A stretch of DNA of 64,000 bases from positions 1 to 64,000 of the forward strand of contig FONB01000019.1 in NCBI GenBank assembly GCA_900112785.1, read 5' to 3'. The notes beneath the pieces were generated by a model. That model saw only the letters and a program-made list of their open reading frames with translations, had not been told where the DNA came from and searched no databases. Position 1 is the stretch's first letter. The number at the start of each line of letters is the position of its first letter. Positions 7,184-15,492 of this stretch are shown here, piece by piece. Origin of the DNA: Phytobacter palmae (GTDB lineage: Bacteria; Pseudomonadota; Gammaproteobacteria; Enterobacterales; Enterobacteriaceae). A program made the translations under genes and the position numbers.

Positions 7184-8383
7184 ATGCCCGATCTCGCTAT
7201 AAAGCGGAGCATGCAGGAAAACAACCCGCCCGCGCTGCTTCCCCGCCCGGCTTCGGGCGTTATCGCCGCACTGTTCTTTGGCTATCTGGCGGTTGGCCTG
7301 CCATTGCCGATGATTCCGTTATTCATACATGGTCACCTCGGTTTCAGTAACCTCGTCGTGGGACTGGTGATCGGCATTCAGTTTCTGGCCACCGTGCTCA
7401 CACGTGGCTATGCCGGACGGGTAACCGACCAGCAGGGCGGCAAGCGTTCTGCACTGCAGGGGGCACTGCTTTCGGCGCTGGCGGGTGGGTTGTATCTGAC
7501 CGCTTCCGCGTCGGATCTATCGCCCACCGCCAGCCTCGGCATCGTCATTGCCGGTCGTCTGATGGCTGGCTTTGGCGAAAGCCAGTTCGTCACGGGGTGT
7601 GTCTCCTGGTCGATTGCTTCGGTTGGCCCGCAGCGGGCCGGAATGTCGATGTCATGGACCGGCATTGCCATGTTCGCAGCCCTGTCAATTGGCGCGCCGG
7701 TTGGCATGGCGCTGTATCAGCATTACAGCCTCGCGGTGGCCATGATGGCCTGCATTGCTGCACCGGTGCTGGCTGCGCTGATCGTGCTGGGCTCTTCTGC
7801 TTATGTGTCGCCGGGAGGCACGCGATTGCCATTTTATCGGGTGATCGGACGCATCTGGCGCGAAGGGCTGGGGCTGATGCTGCAGGGGGTCGGCTTATCC
7901 GGACTCACCGCTTTTGCCTCGCTGTACTTTGCGTCACACCACTGGCAGAACGCTGGTCTGGTCATGACAGCCTTTGGACTCGGGTTTATTTCCGTTCGCC
8001 TTGTCTTCGGCCATCTGCCTGATCGGATGGGAGGCTATCGCGTGGCAATCTGGTCGCTGACGGTTGAAGCCATCGGCCAGGTCATGTTGTGGCTGGGCAC
8101 AAATGAATGGACAGCGCTTGCCGGTGCGCTGGTGACCGGACTGGGCTGTGCGCTGGTTTTTCCGGCGCTGGGTGTCGAAGCACTCCGGCGGGTGCCACCG
8201 GCCAATCGCGGTAGTGCGATGGGCGCCTTCGTCGCTTTTCTTGATATCGCCTATGGCCTCTCTGGCCCGGCTGCGGGGTTTATCGCTGGCCATTACAGTT
8301 ATGCAGCCGTTTATCTCTCAGGCGCGTTGTGTGCACTGCTGGGTGCGCTACTCGCGAGTGTCTCCCGCCGCGCCGAATTCTGA
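7184..8383 (+). CDS. MFS transporter, YhhS-like
   Basis: A 399-residue major facilitator with about 12 hydrophobic segments. The loop RGYAGRVTDQQGGKRSA after helix 2 is the MFS motif A region, and a second copy (RLVFGHLPDRMGGYR) appears in the C-terminal half. The overall look is that of the YhhS/YfcJ family of enterobacterial exporters. It begins 66 bases after the amidohydrolase with GGAGA before the ATG and probably moves the substrate or product of that enzyme. Direction of transport is not evident. Confidence 0.85.
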   Translation: MPDLAIKRSMQENNPPALLPRPASGVIAALFFGYLAVGLPLPMIPLFIHGHLGFSNLVVGLVIGIQFLATVLTRGYAGRVTDQQGGKRSALQGALLSALAGGLYLTASASDLSPTASLGIVIAGRLMAGFGESQFVTGCVSWSIASVGPQRAGMSMSWTGIAMFAALSIGAPVGMALYQHYSLAVAMMACIAAPVLAALIVLGSSAYVSPGGTRLPFYRVIGRIWREGLGLMLQGVGLSGLTAFASLYFASHHWQNAGLVMTAFGLGFISVRLVFGHLPDRMGGYRVAIWSLTVEAIGQVMLWLGTNEWTALAGALVTGLGCALVFPALGVEALRRVPPANRGSAMGAFVAFLDIAYGLSGPAAGFIAGHYSYAAVYLSGALCALLGALLASVSRRAEF

Positions 8384-8438
8384 ATATCACGCAGTGCCGT
8401 CAGTCGTGTCTGGCGGCGCACTACTCTGGAGAAGTTCT

Positions 8439-9209
8439 ATGTCTCGTATTTTTATTTCCGGCTCGTCCACCGGCCTGGGCCTGATGACGGCCGAACTGCT
8501 GGTTCAGCAGGGGCATGATGTTGTGCTGCACGCGCGTAATATCAGCCGTGCAGAAGATGCCCGCCGCGCTTTACCACAGGCCGAAGCGGTCGTCGTCGGC
8601 GACCTCGAAACGATTACGGGGGCGAAGGAAACCGCATCACGTGTTAACGATCTCGGGCATTTCGATGCTGTGATCCATAACGCCGCAGTGGGCTATCGTG
8701 AAGCCAGTCGTGTCACCCGGGACGGGCTGCCGCATGTGTTCGCAATTAATACGCTTTCCGCTTACATACTAACCGCATTGATCGCGCGTCCGCAGCGCCT
8801 CGTCTATCTGAGTTCTGGTATGCATCATCATGTCGGTGCCAGTCTGGACGATATTCTCTGGCGCAAGCGGCCCTGGAATGGCGCCGACGCCTACGCTGAG
8901 AGTAAACTGCATGACGCGATGCTGGCATTTGCCGTAGCGCGTCGCTGGCGGGACGTGCACGTCAACGCTCTGGAGCCCGGCTGGGTGCCCACCAGAATGG
9001 GCGGCCCGGGTGCGCCCGATGATATGGACCAGGCGCATCTGACTCAGGCCTGGCTTGCCGCCAGTGATGCTCCGCAGGCAAAGGTAACAGGTAAATATTT
9101 CTACCACCTCAAGCGCATGACCGCGAATCCACAGGCCAATGATGTTGCACTGCAGGATCGGCTGCTTCATATCTGTGCTGAGCTTTCAGGTGTTATGTTG
9201 CCGGAGTAA
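8439..9209 (+). CDS. short-chain dehydrogenase/reductase
   Basis: A 256-residue SDR. The N-terminal nucleotide site is SGSSTGLGLM (TGxxxGxG type), followed by VIHNAAVG (NAG-like). The catalytic residues lie in VYLSSGMHHH and the Tyr-x3-Lys of DAYAESKLHD. The start at 8439 has GGAGAAG before it and gives the Rossmann strand at residues 3-6; longer frames upstream overlap the MFS gene and are unlikely. It is third in the amidohydrolase operon, 55 bases after the MFS gene. Substrate is unknown. Confidence 0.85.
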   Translation: MSRIFISGSSTGLGLMTAELLVQQGHDVVLHARNISRAEDARRALPQAEAVVVGDLETITGAKETASRVNDLGHFDAVIHNAAVGYREASRVTRDGLPHVFAINTLSAYILTALIARPQRLVYLSSGMHHHVGASLDDILWRKRPWNGADAYAESKLHDAMLAFAVARRWRDVHVNALEPGWVPTRMGGPGAPDDMDQAHLTQAWLAASDAPQAKVTGKYFYHLKRMTANPQANDVALQDRLLHICAELSGVMLPE

Positions 9210-9549
9210 GCAGGAAAATTTAACCACCGTTAGTAGAGGACATATCATTCCCGGTCTGATTCCCGACGGTTCTTTGGCCGGCTGTAATTAATCGTACAGC
9301 CGGTTAATAAAGCACTTCATCCTTCAGTTATCTACTTTGCCCGATTGGTACTTAACCGGATTGTGAACCCTTGATGTTCACTCTGCGCAAACATCAGATC
9401 ACTTCATTCAAATAACATTACTCTTAATAACTGAGCGTAAACCACTCTTCATCAGTTAACGTAGCGCCTTTTCTAAACGCTCGTTTCCGGAACTCCGCAG
9501 TCGGCAGGAAATCATCAGGTCCGCTATGAGCGAAAAGCGGACCTTCAGA
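9210..9549. other. gene-free stretch with one repeat half
   Basis: I find no supported gene in these 340 bases. The only recognisable element is hairpin B of the dispersed repeat at 9519-9542 (GTCCGCT, ATGAGCGAAA, AGCGGAC), a perfect seven-base stem without its A partner. It lies immediately 3' of the minus-strand oxidoreductase gene. Confidence 0.6.
9519..9542. repeat. dispersed repeat, copy 4 (hairpin B only)
   Basis: GTCCGCT and AGCGGAC form a perfect stem around ATGAGCGAAA. No A hairpin is recognisable upstream. Because it abuts the end of the convergent oxidoreductase gene, it could also act as a transcription stop. Confidence 0.7.
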
Positions 9550-10497
9550 CTATTTATTTAACATCAATATGGGTTTAAGTAAGCGCCCGCACTTATAGTA
9601 ACTGTCAATTGCCTCCCGCCATTGATTCGACGTAAAAAGCTGATACTCGTTCAGTTCACTTTTGCGGAGTAGTCGCCAGATATCGCTGAACTCAAGCTGC
9701 CAGTCGCCATTACTGAAATCATCAAGATAATTACGGATATGAAACCAGCTTGTCGCAGGCGAGGCTGGCTGGATTTTATAGGGATGACCCGAAAGTAAAC
9801 CGTAAGAAACAAACCTTCCATCTCTCTTCATATTGCCCAGCAAAAACTCAGCAAGCGAACCGCCGACGGCGTCATAAACAATATCACTGCCTTTGGCACA
9901 CCTTGTAAGATGTACCGTATCATTCTGCTGTAAGGGTGTAATACCACAGCGTTGAAGTTTACTTTTATGGTGTGGGGACCGATAAACACCATACACACAA
10001 GAGGCACCCAGTTGCAGAGCCCATTGGCCCAACAGAAGAGCACAATCTGAGCCAGCGGCAGTGAGTATTATGTTTTTTTTGGTAGGCGGGTAATCGCGCA
10101 GCATTAACCGGGCTGCTAAAGGGTTAATGTAAGCTCTTGATGCCAGGATATCATCAATATCATCAGGAACCTGAATAGCCATCTCAGGAAGACAGTCAGT
10201 ATATGTCTGCCAGGTCCCCTCACCGCGTAAGGGTAATACCCGCCGCCCCAGAAACGATGAAAATTCTGCTGGCGCTTCAATAACCACTCCGACACCTTCA
10301 TATCCTGCAATCCCGGGTAAAGTCACCCGGTGTCGGTATGCTCCTGAGATGGGAATTAAATCAGACGCATTCACCGGCGAGTACAACATTTTCACACGCA
10401 GATGATGCACTGAACATTTTTCCTTCAATACACTTTCAGGTTGCAGAACTCGGTCTGGTTTGCCAAATTCCCGGTAAATAAGTGTTTTATTAATCAT
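9550..10497 (-). CDS. zinc-independent MDR-family enoyl/quinone reductase
   Basis: A 315-residue medium-chain dehydrogenase/reductase. The N-terminal GroES-like part includes SPVNASDLIPISGAYRHRVTLPGIAGYEGVGVV, typical of the quinone oxidoreductase and mitochondrial-type enoyl reductase (ETR) branch, without the Zn-ligand Cys set. The Rossmann part contains ILTAAGSDCALLLGQWA (in place of the usual GxxGxxG) and DIVYDAVGG. It likely reduces enones or quinones with NADPH; substrate is unknown. The cofactor loop TAAGSDCA is less glycine-rich than usual. It is a single-gene module between two repeat-bearing gaps. Confidence 0.75.
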   Translation of the reverse strand: MINKTLIYREFGKPDRVLQPESVLKEKCSVHHLRVKMLYSPVNASDLIPISGAYRHRVTLPGIAGYEGVGVVIEAPAEFSSFLGRRVLPLRGEGTWQTYTDCLPEMAIQVPDDIDDILASRAYINPLAARLMLRDYPPTKKNIILTAAGSDCALLLGQWALQLGASCVYGVYRSPHHKSKLQRCGITPLQQNDTVHLTRCAKGSDIVYDAVGGSLAEFLLGNMKRDGRFVSYGLLSGHPYKIQPASPATSWFHIRNYLDDFSNGDWQLEFSDIWRLLRKSELNEYQLFTSNQWREAIDSYYKCGRLLKPILMLNK

Positions 10498-10833
10498 TAT
10501 CGCAACTAAACTATGTATTTTTAGACTTCATCATTATGAGTATTGTCCAAGCGGACTATCCATTGGCAACCCTTCATGGCGGCCCTTCCCGATGAAAAAG
10601 CAGTATAGTGTTTCTGAGAAATATCCTCATCAGTTCAACTTCAGCAGCCAGCCCCAACCTAATTTATGAGCCATATTCATAAACACTAGAAGTTTATGAC
10701 TATTATCGAATCAATACACCTCTGCTAAGATTTCCTCGTTCTGGTACTGGTCCTTGAGAGAAGGATATTACTGGCATCAGAATCCAGCTAGCTCAATATG
10801 AACAATGCAAATCAATTTTTTCAGGAGAGTAAA
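10498..10833. other. intergenic region, divergent promoters expected
   Basis: This 336-base gap separates the divergent MDR reductase and SDR genes. It is AT-rich near 10650-10735, as expected for promoters. I see no coding frame or repeat copy and could not fix -35/-10 elements with confidence. Confidence 0.4.
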
Positions 10834-11580
10834 ATGACCGATAACATCAAAGGCAAAGTCGTTGTAATCACCGGTGCATCCAGCGGCATGGGTGAGGCAG
10901 CTGCACGTCATCTCGCTGAAAAAGGGGCTAAGGTTGTGATGGCCGCGCGGAGAATAGACCGCATAGAGGCTATTGCGAGTGAACTCCAAAAGCAGAATAA
11001 AGAAGCCATCGCCGTCGCAACCGATGTGACGAAACTGGATGACGTCAATAACCTCATTCAGATCGCAGTTGACACATTTGGACGTGTGGATGTGCTGATC
11101 AACAATGCCGGTCTGATGCCGCTTTCCCGCCTGGACCAGGGAAATGTTGATGAATGGAATCAGATGATTGATGTCAACTTACGCGGAGTTCTGCATGGGA
11201 TTGCAGCGGTACTTCCTCATATGAAATCACAAAAAGCAGGCCACATCATCAACACTGCATCAGTTGCTGCACATCTGGTGTTCCAGAGCTCAGCCGTCTA
11301 TTCAGCGACAAAATTTGCTGTCCGGGCTTTGACCGACGGTTTACGTCAGGAAATGGCGGCACATCACATCCGTGTCACGTTAGTGTCTCCCGGTGCTGTT
11401 AAAACAGAACTGCTGGAGCATATAACAGATGAAGACGTGAAGGCGGCAAATCAGGATTACGTCGAGAACGTCGGCGTGCCAGCGGAAACCTATGCTCGTA
11501 TGGTGGCTTTCGCAATTAACGAACCAGAAGATGTTGGCGTCAGTGAAATCATTTTCAGACCAACAGCTCAGGAATTATAA
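10834..11580 (+). CDS. SDR-family oxidoreductase
   Basis: A 248-residue classical SDR. It shows VVVITGASSGMGEAAA (TGxxxGxG), LINNAGLMP (NNAG), IINTASVAAH (catalytic Ser) and AVYSATKFAV (YxxxK), with SPGAVKTELL after the catalytic core. The start at 10834 (MTDNIKGKV) is chosen over an upstream Met because CAGGAGAG sits directly before it. It resembles the YdfG-like/clavaldehyde-dehydrogenase-like SDRs often controlled by LysR or AraC regulators; substrate is unknown. Confidence 0.88.
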   Translation: MTDNIKGKVVVITGASSGMGEAAARHLAEKGAKVVMAARRIDRIEAIASELQKQNKEAIAVATDVTKLDDVNNLIQIAVDTFGRVDVLINNAGLMPLSRLDQGNVDEWNQMIDVNLRGVLHGIAAVLPHMKSQKAGHIINTASVAAHLVFQSSAVYSATKFAVRALTDGLRQEMAAHHIRVTLVSPGAVKTELLEHITDEDVKAANQDYVENVGVPAETYARMVAFAINEPEDVGVSEIIFRPTAQEL

Positions 11581-11622
11581 GCTGTTGACGTCTAGTCTTA
11601 AATTCTGATTGTCCAGTTATTC

Positions 11623-11652
11623 TGGTCGGGCCCGCAATAGCGGCCCCGACCA
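11623..11652. terminator. long hairpin between convergent SDR and MFS genes
   Basis: TGGTCGGG at 11623-11630 and CCCGACCA at 11645-11652 pair perfectly. An inner CCGC/GCGG extends the stem to 12 pairs with one C-C mismatch and an AATA loop. It sits between the convergent SDR and MFS genes. No T-run follows on the plus strand, so termination strength is uncertain. Confidence 0.5.
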
Positions 11653-11704
11653 ATTGAGGTTTCAGACAATATCGTCAGGCATATAAAAAGCCGGATTATG
11701 ATTT

Positions 11705-13084
11705 TTACTCATGCGATGACAGCTCCTGCAACTTAAGAAACGGTAGCTTTTTCAGACTGACGATTACCCAGCAGAGTGTCACCGCCGCCGCCGCATAAGC
11801 GACTAACCGTAAGCCCTGAGTCATGTCATCGCCACCCGTGCTCAGGATAAGCCCAAAAACGGCGACTCCTGTTACGCCTCCCATTTGCCTTGCACAGTTA
11901 AAGTACGCCGAGGCAGACCCCGCAGTACTTTGTGTTGCCTGCGACAGCACGACATTGGTCATGACTGGCATAGCAAATGACGTCCCGCTCCCCAGGAGAA
12001 TCATCGGTATGAACAACTGGTCAGCAGTCCAGCCTGGTGTAATGAAGAAAATTATCGCAAACCCTAGCATGCTGATCAGGCTTCCCAGGATGGAGAGTGT
12101 CCGAACAGAGAACCACGCTGAAAACCATTTTGAACAAAAATTAACGAGAGCGGTTAATGCCATCATCGGCATAAATGCGATACCTGTTTCAAGGGCCGAT
12201 AAATGTAGTCGGTTCTGAAAGAAGATGCTGAAAATAAAGACAGCCCCGTAGAACACCAGGTTACACAGAAACCCAACGACCACTGCGCTGACTATCAATG
12301 GATTATCTCTGACACCTTTCGCAATAACGGGATTTGTTGAACGGTTATCGACGCGATGAAAAACCGCCATTAGCGCGACGCCCAGCACCAGGGAGGTTAG
12401 AATTACAGGGTTCGCCCAGCCATAATTCCCGGCTTCAGTCAGCGTAAAGGTCAGCATTGCCAGCCCAAGTATGATAAACCCCTGACTGGAGAGATTCATT
12501 TTGATGCTGGATTGCGGGCTCGCTGGTCCCAGACGCTGAATCACTATTACGCTCAACATCCCCAGGGGAAAGTTGATAAGAAACAGGCTTTTCCAGCCAA
12601 AAAACTTAATCAGCAGCCCGCCAGCAACCGGACCTGCCACAAGCGCAAGAGAACCGGCAGCCGCCCACATCGCAATGGCGGATGCGCGTTCACGCGGATC
12701 TGAGAAATACTGGCGAAGAAGAGTCAGTGAGCTGGGCAATAAAAGTGCAGCCCCTATCCCCTGTATCCCGCGGGTAAAATCAAGCCAGTAGATAGTCGGT
12801 GCCAGCGCACAACATACAGATGCAGCGATGAAAAGCAGCACCCCGCTTATAAAGGTTTTTTTAGAACCGAAGCGATCAACAATGCTACCGGAACTCAGCA
12901 TCAATGCAGCAAAAACGAGTGCGTATGCATTAATAACCCATTCCAGATCCGAAACCGCAGCATCGTAGGCTTCCTTAAGCGAATGTAACCCAACATTGAC
13001 TATGCTTACGTCAAGCTGGACAAGAACGATCCCCAGGCAGGATGCCGCAGTAAATAACCGCTTGCTGGCCCGTGTAATAGACAT
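11705..13084 (-). CDS. DHA2-type MFS multidrug transporter
   Basis: A 459-residue transporter with about 14 hydrophobic segments, the DHA2 (EmrB/QacA-like) size and pattern. LDVSIVNVGLHSL in helix 1 is the DHA2 'D-x-T-IVNVALP' motif, SGSIVDRFGSKKTF is motif A and GIQGIGAALLLPSSLTLL is motif C-like. The start at 13084 (MSITRASKR) is preferred over 13135 because of the upstream GGGAAAA and the normal cytoplasmic N-terminus. It probably exports drugs or metabolites with proton antiport. A divergently unlinked AraC regulator lies just upstream on the same strand. Confidence 0.88.
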   Translation of the reverse strand: MSITRASKRLFTAASCLGIVLVQLDVSIVNVGLHSLKEAYDAAVSDLEWVINAYALVFAALMLSSGSIVDRFGSKKTFISGVLLFIAASVCCALAPTIYWLDFTRGIQGIGAALLLPSSLTLLRQYFSDPRERASAIAMWAAAGSLALVAGPVAGGLLIKFFGWKSLFLINFPLGMLSVIVIQRLGPASPQSSIKMNLSSQGFIILGLAMLTFTLTEAGNYGWANPVILTSLVLGVALMAVFHRVDNRSTNPVIAKGVRDNPLIVSAVVVGFLCNLVFYGAVFIFSIFFQNRLHLSALETGIAFMPMMALTALVNFCSKWFSAWFSVRTLSILGSLISMLGFAIIFFITPGWTADQLFIPMILLGSGTSFAMPVMTNVVLSQATQSTAGSASAYFNCARQMGGVTGVAVFGLILSTGGDDMTQGLRLVAYAAAAVTLCWVIVSLKKLPFLKLQELSSHE

Positions 13085-13284
13085 TTTATTTTTCCCGTTG
13101 ATAGATGTCTTTTCGTCGCTGACGAAAAAGATCATTTATTTCAGTTCTGCAGCCTTGCCCTGAGTCAGGGCAAGGAACCAGCTGATATGTGCGGGAAATG
13201 ATAACCTTCCTGACTGAGACTGATAATAATCAAGAATCCATAATACATTCGTGAAAGTATCACTACTACAAAGTCATGGGAATA

Positions 13285-14235
13285 TCAGAGGCTTTTATGC
13301 TGGTAAGGGCGAAGAGGGTATACGGGCCCTTCCCGATATTGAGCCCGATGTGCCGTGGGCGATATCCCATAAACACGCTTGAAAACGGTACTGAAGGTAC
13401 TTTCATTAGCATAGCCAAGTCTGAAAGCCAGATGTTTAACCGGCTCGCTGCTGAGCCTTAGCGCCCTGCTGGCGATATGCATCCGCCAGTGCGTGAGGTA
13501 ACTCAAAGGTGTAGTTCCTGTCGCCTCGCTGAACCGCCGCGCGAAGCCTGCCCGCGACATACCAGAAATGTCCGCTAATTCAATCAGTTGCCAGTTCTTT
13601 TCCGGGGTTGTATGCATAGCTTCCACGGCTTTAAGAATTCGTGGTTCTTTCAATGCCCCCATCCAGCCGCTCAGGCCTGAGTCTTCAGACAATATCCAAC
13701 CGCGAATACCCTCTATCATAATGAGCTGCATCAGATGATTTCCTGCCAGTGACGCCCCCGGAAGTCGAGATAAATTTTCCTCATGAAGTCGGGCCATCAG
13801 CCAGTATAACGTTGAGGAAGATTCTGTCCCTGTCTTAATCGGGATTAGCACAGGAAGCACGCTCAGTAATTGACTGGCTGGCATCGGATCAATCTCCATT
13901 TTACCGGCCAACAGGATGCTGTCCTCACCGCCGTAATCCGCAATACCATTGCGTCGCTGATACGGGACGCTCTCCGAAGGGACGGCAGTCAGACCAGGGT
14001 CTGTTGCCATTATAAAGGGGGCTGAGCGTGTCAGAATAAGTCCGTCACCTGGATTCAATCTGAGCCATTCCTTTTCCGCTTCCAGACGAAACCACAGGTA
14101 TCCTTTGCGAATGGAGATAAATTTCATTCCGGTGAAGCCCGGATAACGCATAGACCAGCAAGAACCTGCGGACTGGCCGCTGGTGATGTAACTGCTTGCT
14201 GACAGCAGTTGCAGAACATCAGATAATGGGTCCAT
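13285..14235 (-). CDS. AraC-family transcriptional regulator
   Basis: A 316-residue regulator with an N-terminal cupin_6-type sensor (residues 1-180) and a C-terminal double helix-turn-helix. The first HTH is around LIELADISGMSRAGFARRFSEATG; the second is VKHLAFRLGYANESTFSTVFKRVYGISP. It lies upstream of and co-directional with the DHA2 MFS gene, which it may control. Effector is unknown. The cupin_6 group often governs nearby SDR or efflux genes, which fits this setting. Confidence 0.87.
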   Translation of the reverse strand: MDPLSDVLQLLSASSYITSGQSAGSCWSMRYPGFTGMKFISIRKGYLWFRLEAEKEWLRLNPGDGLILTRSAPFIMATDPGLTAVPSESVPYQRRNGIADYGGEDSILLAGKMEIDPMPASQLLSVLPVLIPIKTGTESSSTLYWLMARLHEENLSRLPGASLAGNHLMQLIMIEGIRGWILSEDSGLSGWMGALKEPRILKAVEAMHTTPEKNWQLIELADISGMSRAGFARRFSEATGTTPLSYLTHWRMHIASRALRLSSEPVKHLAFRLGYANESTFSTVFKRVYGISPTAHRAQYREGPVYPLRPYQHKSL

Positions 14236-14385
14236 TGAGACTCTCGGATAAGTAATCGTTATTAGCCAATATTAAAATACCATTTTCCCTCTTTCCCATA
14301 TAACCCATTGAGATCCGAAATACTTCTCTGTAAGGCGAAAAGAGTATGATTTAGTCATATTTTTCTTTTTTCGAAAAAGAGTTAT

Positions 14386-14500
14386 GTCCGCTACTGGCAC
14401 TGAGCGGACCAGCCCGAAAATCGATGTCAGCTGTGAGCGAAGTGCTGACATTTCTAACAGCATTCCGTGTGAATCAACGGGGAGCAGATCAATTTACACC
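14386..14500. repeat. dispersed two-hairpin repeat, copy 5 with 3' extension
   Basis: Hairpin A is at 14386-14409 (GTCCGCTACTGGCACTGAGCGGAC split around TGGCAC). Hairpin B at 14426-14449 has changed arms, GTCAGC and GCTGAC, that still pair perfectly around the conserved TGTGAGCGAAGT. The extension matches copies 1 and 2 and runs straight into the IS3 OrfA remnant. Confidence 0.8.
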
Positions 14501-14604
14501 TGCATTTAAGGAAGAAGCCATCCATCAGATAACGGAACACGGTTATTCCATCGCCGAAGTTTCTGACCGGCTGGGCGATTCAGCATTATGCCTGAGAGTT
14601 GATG
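14490..14604 (+). mobile_element. IS3-family OrfA remnant (helix-turn-helix part)
   Basis: The frame reads QFTPAFKEEAIHQITEHGY followed by SIAEVSDRLGDSALCLR. This is the N-terminal HTH of IS3-group OrfA proteins, which normally continue into a leucine zipper. It stops after about 38 residues, so the element is a dead fragment. Its 5' side is directly joined to repeat copy 5. Confidence 0.75.
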
Positions 14605-14663
14605 GAACTCATTGGCCAGGAAAAGTTAAAATGTCCGTTCATGAAAGTAGGTCGGAATAAAGA

Positions 14664-15044
14664 ATGAGTCTTGACTTCGTGCTGGTAAAAGCAAAGGGGA
14701 TCGTGAATTCGATCGGTGAACTCGAGCAGGACAGTTCCTTCGCGCGAGCAAACTACAAGGCATACGCAGAACAACTATTCCCTGGACTTATATGGCAGGC
14801 GGAAGACACCGCCATCGTCGGTGGGACGGGTATGTTTATTGATGTATCCCTCTCAGATGCGACGTTACATCTTGGTCTTAGAGGCCGCGGTGACATCCTG
14901 ACAGCCATTAGCAAGATTGCCGTTGAAGCTGCAATGGCGGGCATCGTAGTAATTGACGTACAAACGTCGGAAATCCTCGCAGTTGAGGCTCTGCGCTCTT
15001 CAGACTATCTTTCCTGGTATCGATCTATCTTTGTAGTCAACTAG
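14664..15044 (+). CDS. hypothetical protein
   Basis: A 126-residue, mildly acidic soluble protein (MSLDFVLVKAKGIVNSIGEL...YRSIFVVN). The second half is rich in small hydrophobic residues (ISKIAVEAAMAGIVVIDVQT) and looks like a compact alpha/beta fold. It has no signal peptide, and only a modest GGTCGGAA upstream could serve as ribosome-binding site. It lies immediately after the IS3 remnant. Size, isolation and position resemble orphan immunity genes of polymorphic toxin systems, but no toxin is adjacent. Function is unknown. Confidence 0.55.
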   Translation: MSLDFVLVKAKGIVNSIGELEQDSSFARANYKAYAEQLFPGLIWQAEDTAIVGGTGMFIDVSLSDATLHLGLRGRGDILTAISKIAVEAAMAGIVVIDVQTSEILAVEALRSSDYLSWYRSIFVVN

Positions 15045-15492
15045 CTGTAGCGACCTGCGTTTATAAATGCTCAAACCCATATTTAGGCGTTCTACGCTGG
15101 CCCCCTTTTATTTAACAAAGGATGATGTTGGCTACGTCCGCCCTTAGCACATAGCTGCCCAAAGGCAGGGCTTAAAGGGCAGATATGAGCGATCAGCGGA
15201 TGTCCGGATCAGAATACTAAGAAGCTGAACACAGGTCTGCTGACGAGGCTCAGGTATCCTCCAACAATACTCGTCTGCTCATATACCTTACAGGCGTCCC
15301 GATAGGTCGGGATTTCAGCCCTATTTAGCAAAACGGCAGAGCTGGTAGGCTCTGCCGAACCGTCAGGGGCGATGTTCTGAGCCTGTGGCTGGAGCCAATG
15401 GCAAGACTGCATCTACAACCGGCCCTGACTTGTTATGATTTACTGCATATGGAATATCTGCATCCGTAAGTTCGATCCACCTTTAATAGCAT
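15045..15492. other. gene-poor stretch with a decayed repeat copy
   Basis: These 448 bases contain a degenerate copy of the dispersed repeat at 15136-15202 (GTCCGCCCTTAGCAC and ATATGAGCGATCAGCGGA). The rest, including 15209-15412, has only short frames that I cannot connect to a known protein. It looks like residue of an older insertion. Confidence 0.45.
15136..15202. repeat. dispersed two-hairpin repeat, copy 6 (degenerate)
   Basis: The A core CCTTAGCACATAGC (for CTTCTGGCACAAAGC) and the B core ATATGAGCGATCAGCGGA keep the family order and spacing, but the arms no longer pair well. It lies downstream of the hypothetical gene ending at 15044. Confidence 0.5.

Noticed and set aside
9519-9542. 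Perfect hairpin as a simple terminator only
   Set aside because: The GAGCGA loop and GTCCGCT arms identify it as a member of the dispersed repeat; a terminator role may be secondary.
15209-15412. Minus-strand frame of 67 codons
   Set aside because: No ribosome-binding site, no recognisable content, and it lies in a stretch that looks like old insertion debris.
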